DNA of 64,000 nucleotides, from contig VXCM01000755.1 in NCBI GenBank assembly GCA_014773175.1, positions 62,001-126,000 of the forward strand. Reading direction: 5' to 3'. This document shows positions 38,720-50,303 of the stretch, piece by piece. The translations under genes were made by a program, and so were the position numbers. Each line of letters begins with the position of its first letter. Within the stretch, counting starts at the first letter, position 1. Under the pieces are notes generated by a model, which was given only the letters and a program-made list of their open reading frames with translations, did not search any database and was not told the DNA's origin. This DNA is from Lucifuga dentata. Its lineage: Eukaryota > Chordata > Actinopteri > Ophidiiformes > Bythitidae.

Positions 38720-40350
38720 GACTGCTTCTATTCTCCCTCACTTTTTTGATTCATGTGAGTGCTGAAGCTAAAAGATGGAGGAAGTGTGAGGAAGTAGTAG
38801 AAACTTGGATTTTTGGTGCTGCAGGGTCTAGTACATGAAGTTTGATGGCTGAGGATACAGCAAGTGTGTCTAACAGTTGTCATGGTGAGGAGGCAGCCAG
38901 GCAGCAGACTCCTTCATCTGCTGAGAGAAAATAGAACATAGGATGGGGAAAGTGCTTTGCTCTGATAGGACTGCTGACGAGCTCAGATTGTTATCAGGTG
39001 TGACAGAGGATGAGCTCCAGCTGTGGACCTTGGACTCCTTAAAGCACAGTGAGTGTGTGTGTGTGTGTCCTCTCATACACATTTTAAACACAAATGAGTT
39101 TTCCTATTTTATCATTATCAAAGATTCTTACATTACTCTGACATTATTATTAATGTGTTGACTTTTGTTAATGAGAGGTCCCTGTTTATGGAGAGAGAAA
39201 AAATTTGTTTTATGCCAAATAAGGTATCACTGCCCATGACACCTTAACAGGTGACAAGTAACAACATTCAGCTCGGCTAAGAACAACTACGTTAATAATC
39301 TTAAGTGGAAACTATTTCACAGTTGAAATCAGCAGAATGTGATGGGCTCTGCTGTGCTGTATATTCATAGTCTTTTTGTCTATCATACATTCAGTTGATG
39401 GCTTAAAGCTTAGCTACAGGATTTACCAAAAAAAAAAAAAGAAATCTGCAAGAAAATCTGCAAGAAAAATTAAAGCGTTCATCTGGCCAAAAAATAAATT
39501 AAAAAATCCAGAGAACTTGGAATGCTAATATACTGTATATGCTGTACTATAAATGGTCTTAAATAAGGCCTCAACATACTTCAATAAATGTTAGAACACC
39601 GTGCACAGTTCTTGAATAAACTGGAGTTCTTTTTAGGCCGTTCTATGCCAGTATAGGGCGCCATGAGACGCCTGTTACCAGAAAAGGATTTAAAAGAGGC
39701 TTACAATCAACAAGAATAGGAAGTTGCATTGGCATTGGTTTATGTAGTGATTAAAAAAGAAGGCAAGACCACTAAGAGGAACATAATATGTTTATCACTA
39801 AATCAGACAGGAAGATTGAGAATTTTCTGTTTATTTGACAAATGCAGAGTTTAGACCTATTGCCCAACAGCCCCTCACATGTCACGCAACCAGCCATGTG
39901 ATATGTTGGCAAATTATAGACGGGGAGGTATCAGAAGTAGAAAAGACAAAAGTCTTGGTNCCATGTGATATGTTGGCAAATTATAGACGGGGAGGTATCA
40001 GAAGTAGAAAAGACAAAAGTCTTGGTGTTCTGCATAAAGAACACCAAGCCTCTGTCATAGCATCTTGACCTTTGAAATGTCTCTTTTTCCCTCAAATTTC
40101 TACTTCATATGACATGTACTGGGGCTTTTAGCCTAGTTTATAAAAACTGAAAGAAGAAACAGGTCCTCCATCAAAAAAAAAAAAAAAAAAAAAAAAAAGT
40201 TTAGCAACTCAAATCACTTTTTAGCCAACAAGCTAGCCACAAATATATTCATTACTTAGCTTTTGTTCAGAGTTACAAATCTATACAAAACCAGAAACTT
40301 GAGATGCAATTATCATATTAACCCACTTTGTAGCATTTGCTTCAGCAGAC
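38720..40350. other. Non-coding stretch
   Basis: No gene. It holds a short (GT)n at 39053-39067, a short tandem 'aaatctgcaag' pair at about 39441-39466, a 66-bp artefactual duplicate at 39894-40026 and poly-A at 40172-40198. Confidence 0.6.
39894..40026. other. Single-N gap with 66-bp exact direct duplicate
   Basis: 39894-39959 is repeated exactly as 39961-40026 around an N at 39960. The extended open frame across it is an artefact of the duplication. Confidence 0.9.
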
Positions 40351-41443
40351 CCGGCATTATGGGTGGGCATTCGGGGGCATTGCCCACCCATTTGAATGTC
40401 TTGCCCCCCCAGATGAAATTGGCAGTTTAAAAAAAAAGAGAAAAGAATATATCCACTATCATTTAACACAATTGCAGTCAAATAAGACAACAGAGAAGTA
40501 ATTATGTTAATTACCATAGCAACACAACACAGACACATCCTCACTACAAAACACATGACTGCTGTCACGTCACTGTCCAGATGCTGCTGTCAGCAGGCAG
40601 AGTGATGACCGGGACTTAATTAGTTACCAATTAACTCACCTGTTTTCTAAGGTATCTATGTTCTGTGTTGGAGTATCTGGTTGCCGTATCTTAGTAACGA
40701 GTCTAACAAGGGAACAAAGAGGGCTGCCATGAAGATCCCCAGTTTGCCATAGCAGCATCAGGTTAGTCAGTTTTGCGCATTGCCAGTTTGGCTACTTTTT
40801 GTAAAACAGTAGCCTATTTTATTTCATTCGCTAAATGGTCAGCAACATCAAACTTCCATTTGACAGTATCTCCGTTTAGGTCCTTGGGTCCACCCAGACA
40901 TTGTTACAGTCTCTGTGGCCCGTTTGTTCTTTTTCCGACCAATAATCGTCATCGCCATAACAAACGCGTCAGACTCTGGTAACACGTGTGTCTATTTCTT
41001 ATGATTTCAACTGAGTTATGTAATTATATAATGCCGTCTTGTCCGACCATTGTAAACGCAGAATAACAGCTTTTGTCTTTATTTTCATGCAGATTATACA
41101 GTACACGGGTGCAGTTTATACACGAGTTTGTAGCCTATAACGTAAATTGTCTTGGATGCGGGTAATACACTGTGTGTGTCATAGCCTACTTGGGGAATTA
41201 CGAGTAATTAAAATGAATTTAATCTAAGCAAACAAAGAGGCTGCAAAACATGTCACCTGTCGCGACGTTATGTGACACCTGTCGCAACATGAATTTATGA
41301 CAGCTCCTCACTGAAGTTTGGTGGCGCGAGAAATCGAGATGGATTCACATCATCCAGTGATGATGATTTGGTGCTGATGCTTCTGACAGAAAAAAACAAA
41401 AACAAAAACCAAACGCTTGTGAACAGCGTATGAAAGTTTGTCA

Positions 41444-41493
41444 CAGGTCACATTAATATCTAAGCCATTTGGCTCAGATATTACTGTGACCTG
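41444..41493. other. Hairpin, 24-bp arms, 2-nt loop
   Basis: The left arm (41444-41467, CAGGTCACATTAATATCT then AAGCCA) pairs with the right arm (41470-41493), 22 of 24 matching. Each arm carries an AGGTCA/TGACCT half-site, so the two half-sites face away from each other across the palindrome. Confidence 0.9.
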
Positions 41494-41520
41494 AGACAAT
41501 GAGTAACCTCAATGTGACCT

Positions 41521-41556
41521 GGCCATGAGTAAAGGCGTGCGTCTTTACTCATGGCC
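41521..41556. other. Perfect hairpin, 14-bp arms, 8-nt loop
   Basis: GGCCATGAGTAAAG, loop GCGTGCGT, then CTTTACTCATGGCC. Perfect over the full arm; only 27 bp downstream of the previous hairpin. Confidence 0.95.
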
Positions 41557-41580
41557 TGTGTATCTATAGGGCGGGCGCAT

Positions 41581-41715
41581 GGACTGTGAGCAGATGAACG
41601 GGTCAAATACATCCCTACCGAGATTTGCATCCCCAAGATGAAGGAATNGGACTGTGAGCAGATGAACGGGTCAAATACATCCCTACCGAGATTTGCATCC
41701 CCAAGATGAAGGAAT
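41581..41715. other. Single-N gap with 67-bp exact direct duplicate
   Basis: 41581-41647 equals 41649-41715 around an N at 41648. Unmerged contig overlap. Confidence 0.9.
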
Positions 41716-41765
41716 GAAATCACTTTAACAGCTCACATTTGGGGCTATTTGGATGTGACAGGGAG

Positions 41766-41830
41766 AGTTTGGTGCATGTGAGCCTCCTCAGGGCTGANAG
41801 TTTGGTGCATGTGAGCCTCCTCAGGGCTGA
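41766..41830. other. Single-N gap with 32-bp exact direct duplicate
   Basis: 41766-41797 equals 41799-41830 around an N at 41798. Same artefact class with a shorter overlap. Confidence 0.88.
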
Positions 41831-42108
41831 GAAAGGAGGGGATGTATTTTTCGGCAGAAATAACAAAATAAGAGTGGACTATAATCGATGCTGCCTATAT
41901 ACCTCCTATTATGTTGCCTCTAAGAAGTTTTTCAAAGTAATAAATATTGTCTTAGATTATGTGATCCGTTGTCCGGGAGTGGGGATGCAATTCTCGGTAA
42001 GGATGCAGTTTGATGCAAAGATGCGAGCTGAGTTCAACATAAAATGTTATATTGACTAGGCGAAATTGACATGGGAGCCAATAAAATAAATGCCGAGTTT
42101 TCGCGATT

Positions 42109-42118
42109 CCCNCCCCCC
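42109..42118. other. Gapped poly-C (N at 42112)
   Basis: CCC, N, C6 at the right part of the CpG-richer block. Confidence 0.85.
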
Positions 42119-43489
42119 ACACCCCGACAAAAATCCAATCTGACCCTGATGCCCACCCATAAACATCAAATGCCCTGCCAATTAATTTGCTTTGCCGCCA
42201 GGACTGTGCTTCATGTCTGTCCATGTCAAGTGTGACAACACATTGCACAATAGTGTATCTTATTTAGCATGGTATCATCGTAGTATTATTGTCTTAAACA
42301 CTGCATTCGTGTCTAAGTCTAAATACTGTTATAATGGTACCTTCATGAGCAAATGTCTTCAGGGAAAAGGCAGGACATGTTATTTTCAAAGTTGTTTGTA
42401 AAAAGGAAAAAAGTTATTTGTTAAAAATGAGTGTTGGAACATCTCTAATGATGATTAGGAATCAATTATACAATTGAGAAATGCTTGATTGCTCAACATT
42501 CTTGACAGTTGTCTCTAAACAAAGGCTGATACTGTGTCATAGTTCAACCCCACTCTTCAGCTTTGTGACAGTAACTAGACAGACAGAGAAATGATTAGGC
42601 TGAGCGATCACACAGTCAACTTCTTCCATCGTGTTGCTTCTGGCAAGGCTGCAGATTTCCACTCATGGAGAAACTAGGAAATAAATACACAAAATGTGCA
42701 ATTATCTATCTGTGTAGACGAGTTTCATGAAAGACAATTTTTGTTTCATTTAGGGAAAGAGTACAAACATGCAAACAGACACTGTTCAATCACAATGGGC
42801 AACAGCCTGTTAAGGGCAAAAATCTATATGCACACCACGGTGACAATTATGCCCTTTGGCACATTTTTCAGTCAAAAAAAAAAAAAAATCACTTCTGTCG
42901 AGACATCAATCGACACTGATGATCAGCCAAGCATTAATAAACATTATTTGACTCAGGGATGAATGACACTTTTGTGGATGGCTGAATAATGATCTCTGTG
43001 CTCTGCCTTCTGTACTGAAATATGCAGAATGTGCTGTTTATTGCCTGTTAATGTATGGGCTCAGCATGTGTGTACTAAAATTCTCTGATGTTGTTTTTTG
43101 AGTGTGCGTGACTCAGGTTATGGTGACAGGTTCAGCATTTCCTGAGAGCCACAGCAGATAGTGTGAAAAACAGACTGGCATGTTGCCATTCAACAAACTT
43201 GAGCCTAACGCAGCATCAATAAAATCTCCATGTATGTTGCATAGCTAAATAAAGTGGCGAGCAGTTAATACAGCAGTATCACTGTAAACAAAAAAATAAG
43301 TGCAAAAAAGTGCAAGTGAGTTGACTATTTTTGGGAGACAGAAAACCGTCTTGCGTAAGCAAGTTTGGTTAACAATATGGCTTTTGCTGATAAGAAGCAG
43401 AAGTTGGATGTTGCATAGTGCTGCTGCCCAGATAACCCCTCCCCCTTCTTTCTCTGCCTCTGCTCTGTTTTGTTGTTGGTCATCTGGAA

Positions 43490-43640
43490 GTCAGTTAAAG
43501 ACAGTGATTTATGCCCGGGGCTTCATGCAGCATAGCCTCATTACACACAGCCATTTTGAGAATCAGCAGATAATTACAGTATACATCATAGACCTCATGG
43601 GGCCCGGCAGATTCAGACCATTCCACTGGCCTGTCATTTA
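43490..43640. promoter_or_regulatory. Candidate conserved non-coding element
   Basis: A balanced, repeat-free sequence with 'cagcagataattacagtata' and 'catggggcccggcagattc'. Selected by eye as unlike its AT-rich surroundings. Confidence 0.18.
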
Positions 43641-44329
43641 GGCCACAGCCCCAGGAAGTGTGGAACCGAATTCCTCCCTCATTTGGAAGACAATTTTCTC
43701 TTCATTTTTATATACGCATTTGTTAAAATTCACATTGCAGTAGATATTGTGTGACCACTTTACTTCATAATGATCTATATATTTGATGTGTTGCTCTACT
43801 CGGGACACTAAACTAGATTTGATTGCAAATGTGAATTTGATATGTTTCATACATTTTATATCATAAATGTTGTGTTTACCTTACACACCTTATTGGCTAA
43901 AAACTGAAAAGATACCAACACTAAAGGAGCAATGCTAACAAACTTTTTTCAATCTTCCATGAAGGGAACATTAACTCGTGCCCGAACTGAACTGAACCCT
44001 GAATATCTGGACCTTCGTCCACGAGCTGAGCTGAACCCTGAATATTGGACCCCTTGCACCCCTTTAGTGAGTACTTACAGTCCCATTTTTCCCAGATAAA
44101 TCTCCATAATTTCACTTAACACCTCTCATCACTTTTAATGAATCCAACAAAAACTTGTTGCAGCATGCTATGCGATAAAAATAACTTTATTTATGATTTG
44201 CCAAATTCAGTATCATTTCCTCATTCAGGAATCCATCCATGATTAGGCATGCTTCTGTGTGAGACAGACTCTGCTTTCTTCACATTTTCTCCTTTCCTAC
44301 ACAATGTACAAATATTTTTGCCTCTTCAT

Positions 44330-44420
44330 TAGCGTGATGTACTCTGCTCACAACATCATTAAATTAATGACTTAATGCGGTGCTAATATTCATGGCATTT
44401 TTACTTGAGTATTACGTATT
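44330..44420. promoter_or_regulatory. Candidate homeodomain-site cluster
   Basis: A 13-bp palindrome CATTAAATTAATG (44357-44369) is followed by ACTTAATGCGGTGCTAATATT, giving four TAAT/ATTA cores in about 40 bp. This could bind paired homeodomain proteins; conservation is untested. Confidence 0.25.
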
Positions 44421-44700
44421 TGTCTCATTACCTCCATGCTTAGAAAACACAGCGCTTCATAGTCATTTGGGGCTTGAAAGATTTTTGCTTGTGTTGCTTT
44501 GCTTTCAAGCTGGTGAATGTTAATGATGTCAGTTTATGTTACACTCTATATTCCTATCAATTACAGTATACTGTATATACTGTACATATTATAAAGGCGG
44601 AAGGTTTCTTGTAAACTAGGACCATCTTGTTCCATTATACTGTATATGCTTCCATTACAAACCACAGTGCCACATTTATTTATTTTCCCTTTCACAGTGC

Positions 44701-44722
44701 ATCTATCTGTCTATCTATCTAT
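44701..44722. repeat. (ATCT)n short microsatellite
   Basis: Five ATCT units with one GTCT interruption. Confidence 0.85.
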
Positions 44723-45619
44723 GCTTTCTGTTTTGTAATTTATTTCTGAATGCTTGAGCAGAGAGCGTGGACAGACTTCACTTTGCCTGGAAAATGTCTC
44801 ACAGGACGGAGAACAACCTTGAGATTTCTCTGTCTCGGTTCAAGGTCTTTGTTCATGCATCAGCGAGTCCAATGGCAGTTATTGATTTGAATAAGCTTGT
44901 CAGTAGAATCCCCTACATTTTGTGCATCTCTCCTCATTTTAAGCATATTTGTTACTGTTGCTGTCACTCTGATGTTAATGTTGCAAACAAAACAAATAAG
45001 GGCAACTTTGATTAACCTCTTGTAATAATTCAAGTTTAAAAATGTAAATATTTGCATATGTATGCAAACTTTAAGTTAAAGTACGTATTATTGATCCGTG
45101 CATTGCATTTCACATTCTATGTTCCATTTTATGAGGGCACCATTGATTTCTGCATAAATTACTATTTGATATGCATAGTAGATGAGTGAAAAAACTTTTA
45201 AAACAATTTTTGAAAATAACTTCTGTGTAGTAATACCCTCATTAGTTATGCTCTTGTTTTTTTTCCCCCCGCATTAAGCATCGACCAAACATTTTTCACC
45301 TGGTGTGCTCCCTTGGAGTCTTCCATGAACAAATGAATGCATCTGCTCCATTTAGCTCGCAAGGGGAATGTATAGACAGAATGGAAACACAGGGAGGGAC
45401 ATCAGAGGTAACTTTGGGCTGGGAGCGAGACCCTGGTACACTGCTGTGTGCTGTATTTGGGCAATTTTGGCATAGTGGCTACAATTGGAAATGCAGGTCA
45501 TGTGACACCACAAGACTACACGTTTACATTTTTTTAAATCCAAAGCAAAATACAACTGAGGATAGGACAAGAGGTGTAGTACATCCATTACAAAACTAGA
45601 ACAACACTCAAAGCACATA

Positions 45620-45927
45620 CCTCAGTCAAGGCTGAACAAGCCTAGGCAAAATTTTAGATCCCTATCTGGATCTGCACCTAAACATGTAAGTTTTTTTCAT
45701 AGAAATTAGTGAAAAATATTGAAAAAATATAATCCTTTAAAAATAGAAGGATCTATCCCTGGATCCAAAGCCATAACAGAATTTATTGGGTTCTTCCTGA
45801 GATATGCCCTGCTCTTCCACAGAATTTTGTCAAAATCTGTTCAAAAGTTTTTGAGTAATCTTGTTAACTATCAAACAAACAAATAAACCAACAGATGTGG
45901 GTGAAAATATAAACTCCTTGGCAGAGG
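45620..45927 (+). mobile_element. Family C TIR repeat, copy 1
   Basis: Starts CCTCAGTCAAGG and ends CCTTGGCAGAGG, which are imperfect inverted repeats of each other. The interior has 'ggatctatccctggatcc', 'tcttcctgagatatgccc', 'agtttttgagtaatcttg', AACAAACAAATAAACC and 'gtgaaaatataaactcc'. I recognise this as the very common aquatic-animal repeat whose ends read CCTCCGCCAAGG...CCTTGGCGGAGG, with GTTTGTTTGTTTG and GTGAAAACATAACCTCC motifs. The class is uncertain; it is non-coding. Confidence 0.8.
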
Positions 45928-46383
45928 CAACAAACAGCACCAAGAGGAAAACTTATCTCGCATAAGTTGTATCAGTAGAGCTGTATCATAATATGATTTA
46001 TGTTTCCTCTATATGTATAGGCAGACATTAATGCGCATGTGTTATGAGCACCCACGTATGAAATCATTGAATCTGTTTTCAGTATATGCACTCAGTAAGC
46101 AGCTTTTATTGGAATGAATGGGCTACCACTTGAATACCTCATCCATAATGTAATACAGTACATCCATGGCTGGGAGCACAGGATACCTTTGAATTGGTCC
46201 ACACAAATACACACACACACACATGGATGCTCCTCCCCTCTCCTCAGGCCACATTTAACAACATTTAACTTACAACTTCTAGTGAGCACAAAAAGAAAGC
46301 AAACTGCATGATGATACTGTAATGACACACTGTTTAAATGACATGCTATTTTCTGATCCACTGCCTTCCAGATCTAGAGTAGA

Positions 46384-46409
46384 CTCTCTCTCTCTCTCTC
46401 TCTCTCTCT
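46384..46409. repeat. (CT)13 microsatellite
   Basis: Uninterrupted CT units, ending in GTGG. Confidence 0.95.
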
Positions 46410-46983
46410 GTGGCAAACGTCAGATTGCTACAGATGCACTAGCTCATGTAAATATCTCAGATGTTTCCCCTTAGGCTGTCTTCCAGTGTTCTGTACATAT
46501 TATTCCTGAATCCGTCTGACTTCAGCAAATGAAGAGCAAAGTTGCAAATGAAGAGAATTAATGTTTTTCTTTCTTAGTTTTTTCCCGGTACATTCTACAT
46601 GCAACAGTACCTTGTCAGTTTTACAGACACAGTACATCACTGTGCTGCTTATTAGATCAGAACTCTTGTAAGTGTCTTTTATCAAATGTTACCTCTTATC
46701 AAATGTTATCTGTGTGCTGAGACACAATTCCTTTAACTTGAGACATATTTCCCCAACAGATTAATTGTTGAGGAACCAGTAACATGATAGACAAGACAGT
46801 TGACATTTTGCATCTCCCTGAAGCTCACACAGTCAATATTTGGACTTTAGCCTGATATAATGAACAGAATTTCCCTGAGAAATCTCCCAAGCTGTATTCA
46901 ATGACCGATCTCTCTTGCTTTGTTAAAGCACTGTGCTGTTTGCTTATTGGGCCTCATCGGACCAAAAGAGCTCAAAGACAAAT

Positions 46984-47002
46984 ACACACACACACACACA
47001 CA
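46984..47002. repeat. (CA)n microsatellite
   Basis: About nine CA units; a second CACACACC follows after GTGACG. Confidence 0.92.
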
Positions 47003-49895
47003 GTGACGCACACACCATCTCCACAGAGGAGGCCCCTTTCTTGCAGCCCAAGAGGGAATGATGACTCTCATTATCGCCTCAAAGCAAGATGGCCACAGTG
47101 CCCCCCACTCAGCAGCCCTATTAAGTTACCAGACAGCTTTATTGTATTGGTGTTCAATAATTTCCTTTCCTCTGTCATTCGGAGTGCATCAGGGAGTTGT
47201 TATATGGTAAGGGAGGGGCTGGAAGAGTGGCAAGATCTAACGTGAAAAGGCACAGCTGGCTGGAATTATTTCTCTCCCAGAGGTTTGGGAATCGATGACC
47301 GTTGAACACATTTTGTCCCCACAGTCACCTTCCTCTCCTTATGCATTATGTTGCATAATGTGAATCAGAAAACAAGGGTTGGGGAAAGAAGAGGCTATAT
47401 GTTTCAATTTATCATGTAAACACCCCCAAAATTTCATTATTCTAAAGTTTTGAAGAGGTTTAAATATATTAACAAAATGGAAAAGTTGTATAATTGATGT
47501 GTCCTAATGATTTATTGGGACTCTGTTGGTCCCCAGACTCTTAGGGATCAATATATTTACTGTCATATGTATCTATTACCAAAGTCTGGAACACAGCGGT
47601 TTCCAAATGATCAAAAATATTGATGCAAGGAAATCCAAAACAACAATTTTAGATAAATGCATCGTACAATGCTATATTTGAATAGGTATATGCATGAGCT
47701 TATCCATGATTTTTTTATTTGAATATTCATTCTTCACAATATCACACTATAGACATAAAATTTGTCCTTTATGAAGATGTTTACTTTAAAGAATTGACTC
47801 ATGTTGGAAGTTATTTATCATGTTGTCTTTTAAGGTAAAACTGAGCTGTTTTATGATTGCATAGTAGCATTTTTTGTTTTTCACATGTTATAATTATGTG
47901 GCACATTTGAGAAGTTGTGAAGTACAGAAGGTGAAAACGTTTAATAGTTTATTGTTATAATATAGTAACACTGAAGCTTTGCATGTCTCCACCAAGGTGA
48001 CATTAAGCAAGTTGTCAGAAACAATCCTTGTAAGTGTCACTGTGGAGGCTGAAAATGAGCCAGTGACAAATGTAATTATGAGGTTTACATGTAGGATAAA
48101 TGTATTATTTTCTCAAATGCACTTATTGAACCTGCTGGAAAATCACATTAGCAAAATTCTGCAGACACTCGCAGCTATTAATGTTGACAGTGGTGGACAT
48201 GTGAATGAGACAGTGATGAAACAATATTTTGAGGTATTATTTGTGTGAGAAATAAGGGATGAGACAGAAATTCTTCAGAATACCACACACACTCTGAATT
48301 TAATATGTGTAATTCATGTGTCACTAATTATTCTATATGGTCTTGTGCCATTATGAGGTGTTACTTTATTTAATATTTGCATTGAAGTCATGAGCATAAT
48401 TTCTATTGTGTAATAAGGAGGGGTGCATGTCTCTGTACTTTTGATGGTGTAAATCTACAGCAAATGGATTGAAAAAGAAAAAAATGGGACACAGAGATAA
48501 ATATTATGGGTGAATTGATATAGGTGAGTATTTCTGGAGTGACCGAGATGCAGCAATTTATAAGATGATTATGATTACTTATTTTGATAATATGAAGACA
48601 ACAGTACTTTTTTACTGCTCCAAGTTGAAGTTGTTTATTTTAAATATGTGAAAATGTAAATGAGACAGCAGTAAATGAGAGACAACTCTAAATGTCACTG
48701 ATATTCTTGTTCTCTTGTAAGGTCAAATTGATTTCAAAGTTTGAAAAAAAAAAAAACATAATTATTGCACCACTGGTCCCATTTTGACAAAACTTGGCAT
48801 GACTATAATTCTAAATGTGTCCTGGTGTTTCAAAACTCTCGCCCAATATGGACTTTATGATTAAAGGTCAGACATTTTAAAGCAGATGTGGTATCTCAGA
48901 CACAAAGTATGGTGGCCTGAGTTTGATGAAACATGGCAAGATGTTGTACGAGGAAACTGCTCTCTGCTGTTTAACATAATTAAAGGTCAGATTTCAAAAT
49001 GTAAAATGTCATATCACTCCTGTTGTGACATTAAAGGGATGATGCATGTTGCTTCGCCGATGAAGTGTCTGCGTTGGTAGTGAGATTTGACGTTTCCTTG
49101 CTGCATTTGGGAAAGTGGAAAGCTACCGTAGCTTTGACAAAGTGAGCAATAACAGCAATGACCTGGATTAAGCTGCAGTGGCTTACATGACACACTAGTT
49201 ATTCTTCTTCCTGTTTGACTTTATCTGAAGGTCAGTTTGGCCATTAGCTAGATCAGCCTAACACTGCATGTCTCACCACTCCACTCCAATTCTTCTCATA
49301 TCCTCCCCCCACCCCAGTCTGAAGAGAAATGTGATGGGGCTAAATTTAACTTCACCGAAACCAAAGCTACAATGTTAAAAGAGAACTCTCACCAGCTGAC
49401 TGACTGTTGATCCTGATCAACTTCACCTTCACAGGGCGTCTGTCAAAATAGCACGTACCTCCAGCATCTCTCCTTTACCCTTCTCTCTGTCCTTCTTCTT
49501 TTTATCATCCTTCTCAACGTGATCCACCCATCCCCTGTTTTATTAACAACAGAGCTGGTGGCTTGTGATAACTGGTCACTCCTCCAGGCGTTGAAAGACA
49601 AGGACACTCTATTATCCCGGCTAGATGGATGGGTTGAAATGTTGCCTGCAAGTGGTCGAGCCTGCCAAATCCTGCAGTCTTAAAACCCCTTTGTCTCTGA
49701 CAAGGAAGAACATTAGTGAGAGGGCCAGGTTTTTGGACAGGGATATGCTTCTCTGAATAAAGCAGTGAGAGAGGAAAGCGGAAAGAAAAGTTTTGTGTGT
49801 GGAGGGGAGAATTCATAAAAAGCATCACACCATTAAGCAAAATGTATGGAAAACTGCATGTCATGAATAGGTATCTGAATATGTCCTCAGTTCTC

Positions 49896-49898
<3 letters not shown>

Positions 49899-49961
<63 letters not shown>

Positions 49962-49965
49962 TAAT

Positions 49966-49990
<25 letters not shown>
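49899..49990. repeat. (CT)22-(CA)n-ATAAT-(GA)12 compound microsatellite
   Basis: CT units (49899-49942), CA units to about 49960, ATAAT, then GA units (49966-49990). The CT and GA blocks are complementary, so a stem of up to about 25 bp around the CA spacer is possible. Confidence 0.95.
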
Positions 49991-49997
<7 letters not shown>

Positions 49998-50223
49998 AAC
50001 ATTAAATGATAAACATGGTGCAGCCAGATAGCAGGGTCACATATTAATTAGTGTCCTGATTATTAGTGACCTTTACCTCAGAACAGATCCAGGCTTGTTT
50101 TACTCTGTGTTTTTGTCAATTCATTTAGGCATAAGCAACCTATTTACAGTTGGCAAGAGGCAGTGCTCCATGAATCTCAAAATAAGCTGAGAGAAACAGC
50201 TATTTTGTTTTTGTGTGTTTGTG

Positions 50224-50303
50224 CTGAAAGCTACGGGGGCTAGCTAAGTTCACACATGCTCTTTTGGACATGTGTGAATTTAGCTAGCCTCTGTAGCCTT
50301 CAG
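50224..50303 (+). other. 80-nt near-perfect hairpin (pre-miRNA-like or MITE remnant)
   Basis: A 35-nt left arm (50224-50258, starting CTGAAAGCTACGGGGG, ending AGTTCACACATG) pairs with the right arm (50269-50303) around a 10-nt loop CTCTTTTGGA. 31 positions are Watson-Crick. Of the four others, three are G-U in a plus-strand RNA and one is A-C. Length, stem and loop resemble a microRNA precursor, but a small inverted-repeat transposon would look the same. I know no named microRNA with this arm sequence. A second hairpin follows directly. Confidence 0.8.

Larger units (their letters stand above)
40351..42165. mobile_element. Candidate old ~1.8-kb DNA transposon, CpG-richer block
   Basis: The left edge has TTATGGGTGGGCATTCGGGG (about 40358) and the right edge ATGCCCACCCATAAA (42149-42163), an inverted pair. 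The interior differs from the rest of the window: more CpG (for example 'ggtggcgcgagaaatcg', 'ctgtcgcgacgttatg'), paired short repeats ('cacctgtcgc' twice at about 41256-41286) and two strong hairpins. No intact transposase is seen. A short out-of-frame stretch at 41356-41391 (SDDDLVLMLL) loosely resembles the acidic start of some Harbinger-type transposases but proves nothing. Length is inflated by two artefactual duplicates. It could instead be a retroposed or regulatory segment bounded by chance motifs. Confidence 0.45.
42170..45615. other. Non-coding stretch, mostly unique
   Basis: No gene recognised; the 113-codon frame at 43300-43641 has no domain. Holds poly-A at 42875-42888, ATCT tetramers at 44701 and two candidate regulatory islands. 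Confidence 0.6.
45930..50220. other. Non-coding stretch, mostly unique
   Basis: No gene. The 114-codon frame at 46901-47245 includes a (CA)n and no domain; the 116-codon minus-strand frame at 49514-49864 also shows none. An 18-bp direct repeat TTATCAAATGTTA(C/T) occurs at about 46679 and 46697. Islands at 47010-47240 and 49500-49760 are complex enough to be worth an alignment. Confidence 0.6.

Noticed and set aside
39894..40026. Tandem duplication inside a 77-codon frame
   Set aside because: The two 66-bp copies meet at a single N and match the artefact pattern seen at five other gaps.
46901..47245. 114-codon frame
   Set aside because: Runs through a (CA)n repeat and has no domain; the surrounding sequence could be conserved non-coding DNA instead.
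49514..49864. 116-codon minus-strand frame
   Set aside because: No domain or codon-bias support; not distinguishable from chance.
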